NCBI RefSeq assembly: GCF_963855985.1
Contig: NC_087097.1
Span: 8,651,001 to 8,715,000 of the forward strand
Reading direction: 5' to 3'
Length of the DNA: 64,000 nt
Source of the DNA: Ostrinia nubilalis
Lineage: Eukaryota > Arthropoda > Insecta > Lepidoptera > Crambidae
This document shows positions 12,748-25,230 of this stretch, in pieces; position 1 is the stretch's first letter, and each line of letters opens with the position of its first letter. The translations under genes were made by a program, and so were the position numbers. The notes beneath the pieces were generated by a model. The model did not search any database. It was not told the origin of the DNA and was given only the letters and a program-made list of their open reading frames with translations.

Positions 12748-14087
12748 TGCAAGAAAGGATTTTTTCCTGGCGGCTTGGTGACTGGAATTGAACCGCCACC
12801 GGTGCAGACTGAGAAGATGGTGAATTGTCTGCACGTGAGAAGGGGTTGTCCGGCTTGCAGAAATTTATATAAGTTACCGTTCCTTGTGTGAAATTAGAAA
12901 ATGTAAATAAAACAGCTCCCTCTCAATTGACACAATTTATTTTTATCTCGTATGCTCGTATATAGTTAACAATTACGATATTATAATAACTACTGTAATA
13001 GTGCCAATCTCAAGGGATTCAGGGTCGTTAATTAGGTTCGGTTTGGTGAATATTATTGCCACTACAAATTTCTTAAAACTCAGCCTAAATATTAAAAGAC
13101 TCTAATAGTTAAGATAACTGCGCGATGTCAGGTCGGAAAGACTCCTACTTGAAGGATGGAAAAGTGGGTACCTTGGAAGCCATGCGGTTATAAGCCGTTA
13201 CCCTGAACGTTCCTCTCTTCTTCCGGGGTCCAACGGGTCTCGCACACTTTTAGGTTACAAGCAGCGTCCTCCACGGCCTCAAGCGCGCAGTGCCAGATGA
13301 AGCTCTTGCATCTCTTTGACAGGTAAGCGTTCAAACTCTTGCAGAGACAGAGGTTTGATGACAAGGAGGAAATGCGAAGAGATCAGCAGTTCAGAAAGGA
13401 GTAATAATTATAGAAATCAATATGAAATATTGAAATATCTAAAATATGAAATGTAAAATCGTAGAATATGAAATATAAAATATAAAATTTGAAATTATGA
13501 AATTGTTTAAACTACAAAATATTGTAAAATTATGAAATTTGAAATCCCGCATGAAGGCTGTTCACTAATTTGAGCTTCGCTCGCAGCCCTCAGCAACCCA
13601 ATACCCTCATCCGAATAGAATTTAGGGAATTTCTCATGTGTGATTATTTTAAATTATATTATGAAATTATCGTGGATGCATTCTGCAACACACGATTTAA
13701 AACACAGGGGATTACATCCCCGAAAATAATAAAATTGCGGTTGCGCAAGATCGACCAAAATTCCAAAGTGATTTGACAGCTCAACTGACAGCCTGCGAGT
13801 CATCGACATCGCAAGACGTTTCGTTTCGCCGCTTAGGTAAAAAGCAAATACTAATAAAAACCATGAATCTCCTGAACACTGAAAATATTCTATTAAAAAA
13901 TAGAATAATCAAAACAAAAACATTAGGAAATGTTTCAATAAAATATATTTGAATTGACCGAGCAAAAAGCGCCATCTATTGCAAATTAATTCAAAATCAC
14001 GCCAATAGATGTCGCCAGTGGTATCCTAAATCCAAATATCGAGAAGAAATATCAATTTGTGAAAACAGCCAAAACTGCAACGCTACA
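12748..14087 (-). repeat. 3' LTR of the non-autonomous retrotransposon
   Basis: This is the distal LTR in the element's own orientation and begins next to the polypurine tract at 14088-14101. It contains an A/T-rich run of ATGAAAT-like words at 13420-13550. The open frames at 13570-13776 (+) and 13781-13975 (-) are duplicated exactly in the other LTR, so they are repeat-borne chance frames rather than genes. Confidence 0.92.
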
Positions 14088-16182
14088 ATACCCTCCCCCC
14101 TAGACATTCGCACGGAGAAAGAATCTGAGCTGCCCTCAGCGAACTACAAACTGAAAAAGAAAAAAAATGTGTCTAAACGCAGAAAGACCTCAAAAAGAAA
14201 ACATTCCAGCAGAAACTTCAACTGAAAAAAAAATCGAGAAAACAAACAACGAGTTGTAGGGTATGCTGACATAACAGGAACAAAACAAACTGACTTTTCA
14301 CTAAGCATTACAAACCAGATGAAAACCAACTACCAGGACTGATGTTCTTCAAACCTAAAACAATCTCTGCTGTCCGAGCATAAATAAAACCCAACACTAA
14401 CATACAATCATCTTTCAAACCTCTCTTTCATACCTGTAAGCATCAGTTTCAAATTACACTGCTTGCCACCTGCATTCAAAATTCCCCATAGTGTCCCAAC
14501 TGTGAACCAGTGGTACTCGAATCCCCAGTGACGTTGTAAGGCTATTTCGGCCATTACGAACATATTTTCTGGAATAGCCATCCAGTGGGCCCTAGGGAAA
14601 GTGTATATTTCAACACATGTCATCCCTAGAAAAAATGTCTGGGTTAAAAACCACAGAACAAAAATGTCGCTGGCCACAATATAAATTGGACGTCATCGCA
14701 ACAAAACACAAAACACAGGGAATAGTGCATAAAAGCACATGATGTCATCCCTGGAAAAAACAAAACAAATGAGGCATGTATATAGGAGATACATAGCACT
14801 CACACAAAACAAAACAAAAACACAGAGATAAAATCTCTGGAAAAAAAAAATCTGAACTTTAAGTTACAGATAAAGCACCGAGGCAAAACTGTAGCAGATA
14901 CCCGACAACTCGATTGTGTCCAAAAAAAAATTTTGCTAAAAGAATCTACCGTTAATATATTCCTAACAGAAAAACATTACACAATACGATTGTGTCAAAA
15001 AAAAAATTCTAAAAACTAAACTCAAGTTAGTTACCAAAGAAAAGTACCTACCTACCCAGAAAAAAAAATCCTAAGTCCTACGACTGAGAACCTTGGCATA
15101 ACTATAATTTAAAAAAAACTTCCTTAAAGAAGGTAGCCTAATAAAATTATTTTTGAAAAAAAACTATGTGGCGAAAATATTTTCCAAAAGTTAGTTGAAA
15201 AAATTATTAATATTATTTATACAAATTTAAGAGAATGGCACTTTACTCGAATTAATAACTTTTAATTGTTATCGTAACCAAAATAATAATCAATTAAGTT
15301 ATTCCCGTATAAAAATTAACAAGTTAGTAAGTGTACCCACAAACAACTCACTAGCCAGTAATAACATTATGTACCAAACCTTATAATACACTGCAGTATA
15401 ATGCCTAAATAACTAATAGGAATATCTGCCTTAAGTTATCAAAATTTAGCCAAATTAAATTAATTAAAGGTTATAATATTATGCTAACATTATGTAATAC
15501 AAAGTAATGTGTACTAAGTAACATGAAATAAAAGTTATATGTCCATGGTGACACAAAAGCAATTTGTTACCTTAGTACATAAACAACGTTAAAGTTATCA
15601 GTTAGCATTAGTAACAAAATATCCAGGTAGGTACTTTAAAATACATTATGTACTTACTTAATATTAGTACAAATGAATAAACACTAAAATTAATACTAAA
15701 ACTGTGTTTGTCTTGTATGAAAAAACAAAATAATTAAAGTAAGTAACTAAAAGTTATAAGCTATAAAGCCCAAAAGCAGTGTAGGTATAAAATAAATATA
15801 ACCTAACAAAAAAAAATGTTACTTACTTGTCCCAACATAATACACAAAATAAGAGTTGCAACACAAAAAATATGTAACCTAACATCATGTAAACTAACCT
15901 CATATAGAGTAGTACGCTCTGTTATAATGGTTAACATAATAGTATGTAAGTTGACAACCTAAACAAATTTATGTGGGCATCACAAATAAAATAAATTACA
16001 AATAAAACAAGACAAACAACAGCACACACATGAGAGATTCCCTAATAAAAAATTATTAAACAATAAAATAGAAGTGTATGAGCGGATAGTCAGCACACAA
16101 TGTTGCTTCTATTATTGGCTTTCCACCCATAAACTTCATAAAAATAATGTGGCAATAATAAACATCAAAAGATGGGCGCCAC
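14088..16182 (-). other. Interior of the LTR element, no coding domains
   Basis: This A-rich (plus strand) interior runs from the polypurine tract to the primer-binding site. A minus-strand open frame at 14408-14677 (89 codons, starting MASDIFVLWFLTQTFF) is the longest seen and has no recognisable retroelement motif such as CCHC, D(T/S)G or YxDD. I see no splice or packaging signal that I can support. Confidence 0.7.
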
Positions 16183-17522
16183 TGCAAGAAAGGATTTTTT
16201 CCTGGCGGCTTGGTGACTGGAATTGAACCGCCACCGGTGCAGACTGAGAAGATGGTGAATTGTCTGCACGTGAGAAGGGGTTGTCCGGCTTGCAGAAATT
16301 TATATAAGTTACCGTTCCTTGTGTGAAATTAGAAAATGTAAATAAAACAGCTCCCTCTCAATTGACACAATTTATTTTTATCTCGTATGCTCGTATATAG
16401 TTAACAATTACGATATTATAATAACTACTGTAATAGTGCCAATCTCAAGGGATTCAGGGTCGTTAATTAGGTTCGGTTTGGTGAATATTATTGCCACTAC
16501 AAATTTCTTAAAACTCAGCCTAAATATTAAAAGACTCTAATAGTTAAGATAACTGCGCGATGTCAGGTCGGAAAGACTCCTACTTGAAGGATGGAAAAGT
16601 GGGTACCTTGGAAGCCATGCGGTTATAAGCCGTTACCCTGAACGTTCCTCTCTTCTTCCGGGGTCCAACGGGTCTCGCACACTTTTAGGTTACAAGCAGC
16701 GTCCTCCACGGCCTCAAGCGCGCAGTGCCAGATGAAGCTCTTGCATCTCTTTGACAGGTAAGCGTTCAAACTCTTGCAGAGACAGAGGTTTGATGACAAG
16801 GAGGAAATGCGAAGAGATCAGCAGTTCAGAAAGGAGTAATAATTATAGAAATCAATATGAAATATTGAAATATCTAAAATATGAAATGTAAAATCGTAGA
16901 ATATGAAATATAAAATATAAAATTTGAAATTATGAAATTGTTTAAACTACAAAATATTGTAAAATTATGAAATTTGAAATCCCGCATGAAGGCTGTTCAC
17001 TAATTTGAGCTTCGCTCGCAGCCCTCAGCAACCCAATACCCTCATCCGAATAGAATTTAGGGAATTTCTCATGTGTGATTATTTTAAATTATATTATGAA
17101 ATTATCGTGGATGCATTCTGCAACACACGATTTAAAACACAGGGGATTACATCCCCGAAAATAATAAAATTGCGGTTGCGCAAGATCGACCAAAATTCCA
17201 AAGTGATTTGACAGCTCAACTGACAGCCTGCGAGTCATCGACATCGCAAGACGTTTCGTTTCGCCGCTTAGGTAAAAAGCAAATACTAATAAAAACCATG
17301 AATCTCCTGAACACTGAAAATATTCTATTAAAAAATAGAATAATCAAAACAAAAACATTAGGAAATGTTTCAATAAAATATATTTGAATTGACCGAGCAA
17401 AAAGCGCCATCTATTGCAAATTAATTCAAAATCACGCCAATAGATGTCGCCAGTGGTATCCTAAATCCAAATATCGAGAAGAAATATCAATTTGTGAAAA
17501 CAGCCAAAACTGCAACGCTACA
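16183..17522 (-). repeat. 5' LTR of the non-autonomous retrotransposon
   Basis: This is the second copy of the 1340-bp repeat, offset exactly 3435 bp from the first. In the element's orientation it is the promoter-bearing 5' LTR, immediately followed by the TGGCGCCCA primer-binding site. I could see no difference from the other LTR, including over the shared 68- and 64-codon frames. Confidence 0.92.
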
Positions 17523-17526
17523 GTAC

Positions 17527-18053
17527 TGCACCGTGCGTATATTTAGACGAACCACTTGGAGCCACTTTTGACTCCTCATCACTCAAAAACTACTGTGCAT
17601 TAACACTTCAAATTTGGCTCATGTGTTGAGACTTGCAAGATAAACATCAGCTTCAAATTTCATAAATATACCTCAAACGGTTATTTAGGTAATGACGTTC
17701 AAAAATCGACATTTATGACACTAAAATCTATCTATCACCTGTGAAATGTTAAAATTTACTGGTTTTTTATTTGTTCCTTTGTATTTACACAACTATCTAT
17801 CTGGATGCCAAATTTGAACCTTCAAGGTCATCTGGAAGTGGCTAGAATTTGGTCTATAGGTCAGACATGTAGATTTTTGGCCGTCAATATCTAAAGCACC
17901 GTTTGAGGAATATTTATGAAATTTGAAGCTGATGTATATCTTGCAAGTCTCAACACATGAGCCAAATTTGAAGTGTTAATGCACAGTAGTTTTTGAGTGA
18001 TGAGGAGTCAAAAGTGGCTCCAAGTGGTTCGTCTAAATATACGCACGGTGCAG
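17527..18053. repeat. Inner arms and loop of foldback A
   Basis: TGCACCGTGCGTATATTTAG at 17527 is the inverted complement of sequence ending at about 18053. The arms run on to the words CTTGCAAGATA / TATCTTGCAAG and beyond, leaving a loop of roughly 130 bp around 17725-17855. This was contiguous with the outer arms before the LTR insertion. Confidence 0.85.
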
Positions 18054-18480
18054 TCCCCTCCCTGGAACTGGGCTTAACATGCTCCCGCATGTCTAGAATA
18101 TTAGCTCAATGTTGATTTAGTCGATTTTATCCTGATGGGAACATGTAAGACAAAAATAAAATTTCCAATATTACAGACCTTCTAAAGCAGATGCCGTGAA
18201 AACTATACAAGATATAGAAAAACTTAATTATCTCACCTGTAGCAAATTGAATAAGCCTTTTTTGGTTCATAGTAGTCATGTCACTAGGACGCATAGTTTC
18301 CGAGGATTAAGCGAAAAACCTAAAAGTGGTACCTTTAAACCCCCCTCTCCCCGCCGGCTCAAGGGCTAAAGGCGGGGACTTTTGCTGTGTTCACCTCCTA
18401 ACTAGCCTAAATAAAGTCCCGAAGTCAAAAATTGTGTTCCACGGTTTTCCATCTATAATGCTTTATTGACTGGACTAATA

Positions 18481-21470
18481 AGCATACAACCTTAAAACTA
18501 TGCTGTTCATTTATTTAAAGACTTTTAATTACGTTTAAGTTAGAGTTCTAAGAACTGGTAGGTCTCAAGTAATAATTAAAAGACTAGATACTTAAGTAAC
18601 CGGTACACAATTCCCAGAAATATTTCACAAAACATTTATTGTTATTATCTAAAATTGACACTTATTAACAGCGGCCCTTATGCTAAAGATATTTATACAA
18701 CATTTGAATGTGTACCTACAATAGAACGGGGTAACACAACAAGAACAAAATGTTTTAAAGATTGAAGGTCCTAAGAAGACCTAATGGGCATCACATACGT
18801 TCAAAGGAAGATAACAACTTACAAGTAAATATTATCTCAAAGAATAAGACTGAAAATTATTTCACTTAATCAATATCTTTTGGGTGTCTTAAATCGTAAT
18901 GATCTCTTAAACCTTGGAAATACCAGTAAACTTAATTTCGCATGGATGTTTTCACACCCAGTGGAATAAACCAAGTTACGACTGTACACGGGGAAACGTT
19001 AAATTTATTTGACAGCTAAATTTTGATTACCAACAATCCGAATTGGTTTCTGTTGTAAAGATTTATACGGCACCCGTTTAGAAATACCCACAGTATGAGT
19101 ACGTGCGATTTACTTGCAAGATAACTGTTGAAAGCATTATTATTTTATGTTACCTTAAATCTGAGCATTTATCTTTTACTAGCTTCATTCTTATGTATGC
19201 TAGATTCTTTCTGCGGCTTCGTCCGCTTTTTATTGAAGCAAAAAACTGATATAATGTCTGCTGTACCGCAAATCTAAAATGTTCATCAAAACCATGATGA
19301 AAACATTACAGTGCACAAAAACAGATTTCCTTTTAGTAGGTCACCTAGTTTTCAAACGTGAAAATAAACGCTTTTAAATAATATTTGTCGCTGGACTAGT
19401 GACCGAGTGAAAATAAAAACATTGTAAAAACTGAATTCAATCACAAACTGCCGAACAGATGGCATCCCACCCAATTCTCTACAATTCATTTTTAAAATAT
19501 CGGTTGAATCGAATGTTTACCAACTCTTCATCGATATGGTGGACTGATAAAATCAAGTATAAACCTATTACCTAATGACAGATTCAGAATCTCAACCCAG
19601 AGATCCTGGGATCGATTCTCAGAGGAAGCATACTGTATCAATTTGTTTCCAGTTTGATTGAGATAATGCAAGTTTAAAACTTTTCGGATAAAAATGTTCC
19701 AAGCACATTTTGATTCCACCGTGACTATACAAAATACAAGGAAAAAATAACCCAAGCACAATAGATCGGAAATCGGAGCACAAGTTACACCTGTACTTGT
19801 CAGTCAACTGAAATACGTTGAACTGTTTGCATAATAAAAAATATTTTTTACTATTGCTACATGTACAGACATCAGACTACATGTTTGTTGCAAAATGACA
19901 CCTAGTACCACTCCATAAGATTCTACATTTTATGTTGATTTGCAGCAGTGTACATCACATCTCTTGTGGCCCATCTCGTTCGTGAAGCAAATGATGTTGT
20001 GAGCAATGTACTCGAAAATTCTTTTCCGTAAAACAGCTCCGCGGGAATGCCTCATTGCTATTTGTCTGTTTTCCCGAGCAACAAAAAAGTTTATTTGGAT
20101 GAAGGGAAATCACACCCGTATTTTGTGGGTGAGGCTTTTAGATAAGCAACGATTTATTCCGCACATTTCTGAGCCGTTCTATGTCTTTGTTGATTGTTGT
20201 GCTGTCTGGGCGTAATTAGAAACAATTTTACGGCTGGTCTTCAATTGTTTTGTTTACATATTTCGATAATGAATACATTCAGATCTAAGATAGACGCTAA
20301 CTAATTAGAAAATTACGCTAAAACCAAATCAATGTAATGTCTTTTGAAAGTTTTAAGTTACTATTCTATTACTATATTGCAAATTGTTACTCAAAATACT
20401 AAGATTTTAGTAAGGATGCAATGGTTACAGTACTTAGTGTCCTAGCTAGAGTACTAATAATGATAATAATTCTCAATGTAGAGAAACTAATAACATTTAT
20501 TATTATTTTGTTTTAATATCGGGAAGAGAGTTTCCGGTCAAAATGCTTAGAAAGCATTTTAAAAATTAATTAATAGCCACTCCAAGCTTACCCACGCCAA
20601 AGCGTAAAACGTTGCTAAACATGGAAACAGTAAAAGAAAAGAAAAACGAAAAATGGGATCTGCTAAGGACACTCGAATACTTCCACGATAACAACTTTCT
20701 TTTTAGGATAAACGTTGGATTTGTTAATTACTCATCAATAATTACCTCTGCAGCGGGTAAGAGCAATTTAGCGATTTGGTCTCGGCTGAGTGGAGTCTTT
20801 GTTAGCTCCGATGAGCTATTACAAGCGATTCGATTATTCTTATGTCTACTGACTGATTATTTCTTAAGGCGCTGACCGACTTTCAGCTGGATTTCGTACA
20901 GTGACGTGACGTGGTGTGGCGCTGTGAGATCGTGTTTAGCCCAACACAGTGCAAATGTACGCTTTTGAAATAATTTTGATTTCATTTAAGTATTTTCTAA
21001 GACAAAATTTTATTAATATTTCAGTTAAATGGCAACAAACACTTCATTCATAGCTAAATGTAAATAGTCAAGTAAATGCAAAATTCCTTGTAAAATCGTT
21101 TTGAAACATCGCACAAAACGTGTCCGTTGATTAATAGAAGTGAATTGGCATATAACATTTACTGTGATTGAAATCAACAATAAATAAGGTACTTAAAACT
21201 CTAACTCTTAACGTAAAATTCCTTGCAAGCATTTAACGGTTTATCTCAGAAACCAGAATTAGTAAATCAAACGCAAGAAATCATCTCTTGGACACTCTTG
21301 GACATGTTTTTTGGCTACATAGTCTGTAATCTCCTTAACAATTTTATAGCACTCCACCGTTCGCTTTTTTCTCGTAATTGAGGTCACTAATGATATATGA
21401 AGCGTGATTACAACGCCGCCGCCATTGTTATACATTCGATGCTAATTTCTGTAAATGGGTGATAAAACAA
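18481..21470. other. No gene recognised
   Basis: This is AT-rich sequence with no convincing exon. A box-B-like word (GGGATCGATTCTC) near 19610 may be a decayed SINE, but no matching A box is clear. Short open frames at 20006-20215 and 20612-20875 lack recognisable motifs. Confidence 0.4.
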
Positions 21471-21524
21471 TTCTGAGAAGCTTCGTTTAATGCTTCTACT
21501 TGCCAAATGTTGGTCTCGAAGTAC

Positions 21525-21830
21525 TGGTAGGGTAAAAAGAGCATGAGACCTAATCTGTATAAGGCCTATAGTGAGCTGGGAGAAATAGTGGAGGCTGAAG
21601 TAGTACGCAGAACCGACGACCGATGGGGCAGCAAGCTTATGGAGTGGAGGCCGCGTACCAAAAAACGCAGCGTGTGACGTCCACCTACAAGGTAGGTAGA
21701 CCAAAATCATAAAGGTAGCAGGAGGGCGCTAGACGTAGACCGCTAACAACCGGTCAACATGGAAATCATTGAGGGAGGCCTATGTTCAGCAGTGGACGTC
21801 CTGTGCCTGAAATGATGATGATGACGATGA
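21525..21830 (+). mobile_element. RTE-type LINE 3' fragment, plus strand
   Basis: The segment aligns by eye with 34176-34400 and 49431-49592 (opposite strand). Shared words include GACGTCCAC, CAGCGTG, GGCCTATGTTCAGCAGTGGA and a terminal (ATG)n tail at about 21811-21830. The degraded frame contains GRWGSKLMEWRPRTKKRS-like sequence, typical of the C-terminal end of lepidopteran RTE reverse transcriptases. It is 5'-truncated and carries stops, so it is a dead copy. Confidence 0.75.
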
Positions 21831-23130
21831 CTGTAAAGCACTATTTAATAGTTTATACAAATAAATAAATGTTCGACTTTGACTATGGAAAACGCCGTTA
21901 AACCTCAATATAGAACTTAACTGAGATTGTAGTGTAGATTTCTTCGTTTAAATATAACAAACATCTTTAAATGTAACGTCGAAAATACAACGATATATAC
22001 AACGATATGATGAACGAATGTATAAAAAAAAACAAAAGTGGGACAAACAAAAAAGAAAAACAAGTGTGAAAACTTATTATAGTCGCAAGTGTTACCCCGT
22101 TCCACTATGTACCTATATTCGCAATTTTCTTGTATGTACCTTGGTTGTGTGGAGAATGGAAATCATCACCTTCAGCGATACAGCCTTTAAAATTGTAAAA
22201 CTTTGTTTTTTAACTTTGCATCAAGAAACCGGTTACCAAGAAATTAACAACCTTTTATGAGCATGAGACACAGAGAGAAAGCTATAGTTATTTGTTTTAA
22301 AATACTTTGTCAGCAAATTGACATAGTTATGTATGAAAAGCCATTATTTAATCGTTTTTATTTTGCAATGTCGACACGTATTAATTGAAATTTGATCTCC
22401 TTCCATAATAAAATGATTAGTAAAATGAGGTTACATGACATTAGATCTGCAGCTGCATAATTTCTAGACCTTGACTTCTTAAGCTCATCGCTTCAACGCG
22501 CCATCCAGCAAATTCGATAAAACATTTGTGTGTAAACAATATTGTCTAAATCCTTAAGCAATATCCATAAACCCCTGGCTGCAAATGCATGCCTTCAAGA
22601 TTCAAAGGAATATCCGCACATATTCATAAAACAATGTCATCGGCTCCGAGTGGGAACTCGAGGAAAACGACGAAATGAATATTTTTACAAGCCGCGACCC
22701 TGGTATTGGAGGCAAACTTCCAGTGGGTACGCATTTAGTTGACGAGTTTTGGGACATGTGTGAAACTATAAAAATATTAAGTCTGACAAGACATTAATAG
22801 ATCTTCATTTTTCTTTAACGTCTTATACCTACTACGAGTAGATGCACAAAATGTTAATTATGGAAGTATACAAAACGAAATAAAATTATCGCATTTCCAA
22901 AAAGCTAATAGGACTTCACAATCTAAGATTCTCTGAAACTTATAACCATTTCTGAGAGCAGAATTGAACATCACCAATGAAAAGATATTATTTCCGAGTA
23001 CAATCACCGCTTTCAGTTCCAGGAATAAGCAAAGCTCTTGCGAAAAAAAAAGAAAAGTTTCAGTCTCATGCGTTACGATGTTAAACCTCAATACTTAGTT
23101 CTTTGTGTATCAGCTATTTGCTCTGTGCAC
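21831..23130. other. No gene recognised
   Basis: This is AT-rich sequence without a recognisable exon or delimited repeat. Open frames at 22018-22260 and 22858-23091 are low-complexity or motif-free. Confidence 0.4.
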
Positions 23131-23511
23131 GATTACAGCGCCAACTAGCGTCCACAACTTTGTGGGCTCTGTCACATTGACATTTAGGTCGTATATTTTT
23201 GAAAAAATATCGAAATGAAAAAATAACAAATATTTTCGACTAATAAATTGTTGTGATATCACGATTTGGGTGGAAAAAAGGTTTTATTTATTTATTTATT
23301 TATTTGAAATCATTTTGGTCATTCAAATCAAATGAGGTAAGTCCTAAAAGTGTGTTTAATTTTAATTGTGTCAGGGTTTGTTTACTTCATTTATAGTTGT
23401 AGTTTTACAGTAAAACAAAAAGAAAAAGCTACTTTAATGGTTTCATTATATAACAGTAAATATAATTAAATGTTCCTGTATCGCTAGTAATAAATTAAAT
23501 ATCGTTTTCAG

Positions 23512-23741
23512 ATCGAAATGAGTATTGTTTTGAAGACCGGGTTTGTGAGTGTTACAATATCAAATTCCAACCACAAACCGTATTTAAAGGAAAGTTGTTG
23601 GTATTGGCTGGACAAGTCCGAGATGTAGAAGAATTAGGAACAAAACAAGGGCAGAGTTCAATAATTCACGCTCTCATCATAAGGCAAACATCTGTGCACA
23701 ACAACTACTGTGACTCATTTTTGTACTACCACGTTGTATAG
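23512..23741 (+). CDS. Candidate terminal exon, unrecognised small protein
   Basis: A pyrimidine tract and CAG acceptor at 23509-23511 precede a 76-codon open frame with no methionine. It starts RNEYCFEDRVCECYNIKFQP and ends at a TAG (23739-23741), with an ATTAAA polyadenylation hexamer at 23770. Upstream, ATGAG/GTAAGT at about 23330-23341 looks like a start codon and donor, but joining it to this acceptor gives an immediate stop. In another phase, an ATG at 23519 opens a 36-residue frame, MSIVLKTGFVSVTISNSNHK and on. The two frames overlap, so the true phase is undecided, and a frameshifted pseudogene is possible. I do not recognise either product. Confidence 0.3.
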
Positions 23742-24422
23742 TCTAGTTATTTCCAAATTGTAAACGGCTATTAAACCAGCCCTATCGAAATACAGTCCAC
23801 TCTTTTATTTTAGTTCCCAGTAGGACCCTTTTCATGCGATTAATTAATGATATTAAAATGTATTATGTAGAATCGCTTTGCCATTGACAGATACATCTGA
23901 TGACAGAGCTTACATTATTTCTACTTTTGACCACCATGAGCGCTGCGATAGATTATGTTACCCCCACCTAGTACTTCGCACCCAGCGAATATGCAATAAT
24001 TATTTTGATAGTTAGTACATAATTTTGCTCGCTTCGCTCATCCATGCAGCGTGGCAAAAACATCTATCGCCAATTTTGCAGATTTTTTTGTCCACATTTA
24101 TCCGAGGCGTTTGCGCTCTCTAGTTTCAAGCCTCCTTCGCGCTGGCGCCCTCTCGTACCAATATTTGTTGGAGCACCTCACAAACTTTTAAAGAGGACCG
24201 AGGACTCCGTGAATTCCTCGCAAATCTATTTAAGTAAGCAAATATATTCACCTACTATGTTTTTGTAAACGTTTTATATTCAATATTTAGGAATGTATTT
24301 TTGTATTATTTACGTAGCTGTAACTATAAAATATACCTTAAGTTTTATCGTCTACGCAATACGAAGATGTCGAACTCGCGAATCAAACTGAGTGATTGAA
24401 GTTAGTTTTATATTTATTTATC

Positions 24423-24831
24423 AACCGACTTCAAAAAAGGAGGAGGTTCTCAATTCGACCCGTATGTTTTTTTTTTTTTTTCTATGTTTGTTACGCGATA
24501 ACTCCGCCAATTATGAACCGATTTGAACAAATCTTTTTTCGGCGTATAGGTAATACCTCAAGGGTGGTCCCATTTAAATTTAATAATAGAAAAAACAACC
24601 CCCAAGGGTGGAAAATTGGGGATGAACTTTTTTATACGCAATATCTCCGCCGATTATAAATCAATTTGACTGATTATTTTTTTGTTGAATAGGTATTATC
24701 AAAAGGGTGGTTTCATGCGAATTTGAAGAAAATATTTCACCCCCAAGGGTGGAAAATTGGGGATGAACTTTTTTATACGCAATATTTTTAATTTTTAGTT
24801 TTTTTTTGTGTTCACGCATTTGAAGTCGGTT
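24423..24831. repeat. Dispersed element with AACCGACTTCAAA ends
   Basis: The left end AACCGACTTCAAA is the inverted complement of the right end TTTGAAGTCGGTT. Inside, a segment of roughly 150 bp is tandemly duplicated. Its core, CCCCCAAGGGTGGAAAATTG followed by GGGATGAACTTTTTTATACG, occurs near 24600 and again near 24740. I recognise this as an abundant lepidopteran repeat type, though its class is uncertain. The 87-codon frame across it is repeat-derived. Confidence 0.7.
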
Positions 24832-25010
24832 TTATTTTTTTTTAAAGTTATAAAAGTAAAACTATATTATGAAATCTCATGCATCAATTTCGAAGTGACG
24901 AGCGAAAGTAGTAAATTCATTTTGTTTACATCTCCGCGGTTGACTTGTTAACACGAAAAAAATCGCGAAAATAAAAAATGAAACACAAGTCAACACAGTC
25001 ACTAATTGTA

Positions 25011-25230
25011 CAGTCGCGGAATGAAAAGGTTCGTCACCTTAGTGTCGGTTTTCGCTTGCACTAGGTACTGTAAGAGTCAAACCTGCCAACATAACAGTGC
25101 AAGAAACAGTGCTGCTAACATTTAAATAAACATGACGTTTGCTAACGAATAAGGTTTTGCTTGTTTATTTTTCTATCCCATCATCAGTGCAATGCAATGA
25201 TGACATTGACCAATTGACAATAGTTTTTTT
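25011..25230 (+). mobile_element. Truncated copy of the CAGTCGCGGAATG MITE
   Basis: From CAGTCGCGGAATGAAAAGG (25011) to CAATTGACAATAGTTTTTTT the sequence is nearly identical to the first half of the complete element at 44263-44728. The right half and second inverted repeat are missing. A TA precedes it at 25009-25010. Confidence 0.85.

Larger units (their letters stand above)
12748..17522 (-). mobile_element. Non-autonomous LTR retrotransposon (4775 bp)
   Basis: Two 1340-bp direct repeats with TG...CA ends bracket a 2095-bp interior (14088-16182), and GTAC is duplicated on both sides. The element lies on the minus strand. A primer-binding site resembling the tRNA-Lys type (TGGCGCCCA, minus strand, about 16173-16181) adjoins the right-hand LTR. 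A polypurine tract, AGGGGGGAGGGTAT (minus strand, 14088-14101), adjoins the left-hand LTR. No gag, protease, reverse transcriptase, RNase H or integrase frame exists inside. Size and layout match a LARD-type element mobilised by an autonomous Gypsy relative. The LTR copies look identical where I compared them, so the insertion is recent. It split the left arm of foldback element A. Confidence 0.92.
12313..18477. mobile_element. Long foldback transposon A, interrupted by an LTR element
   Basis: The ends are TAGTCCAGTCAA (12313) and its complement TTGACTGGACTA (ending 18477), flanked by a 3-bp duplication ATA (12310-12312, 18478-18480). Removing the nested LTR element and its duplicated GTAC leaves about 1.39 kb. 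Nearly all of that is one long inverted repeat: the left arm is 12313-12747 plus 17527 to about 17725, the right arm about 17855-18477, with a loop of roughly 130 bp. The arms differ by scattered substitutions and short indels, so they are not an assembly artefact. Both arms carry an ATG-to-splice-donor segment (near 12506-12566 and mirrored near 18235-18295). A 3-bp TSD is typical of PIF/Harbinger elements, but the termini do not settle the superfamily. Confidence 0.85.

Noticed and set aside
13570..17410. Duplicate 68- and 64-codon open frames at 13570/17005 (+) and 13781/17216 (-)
   Set aside because: They lie wholly within the two identical LTRs, have no recognisable domain and are opposed on the two strands; they are repeat sequence, not paralogous genes.
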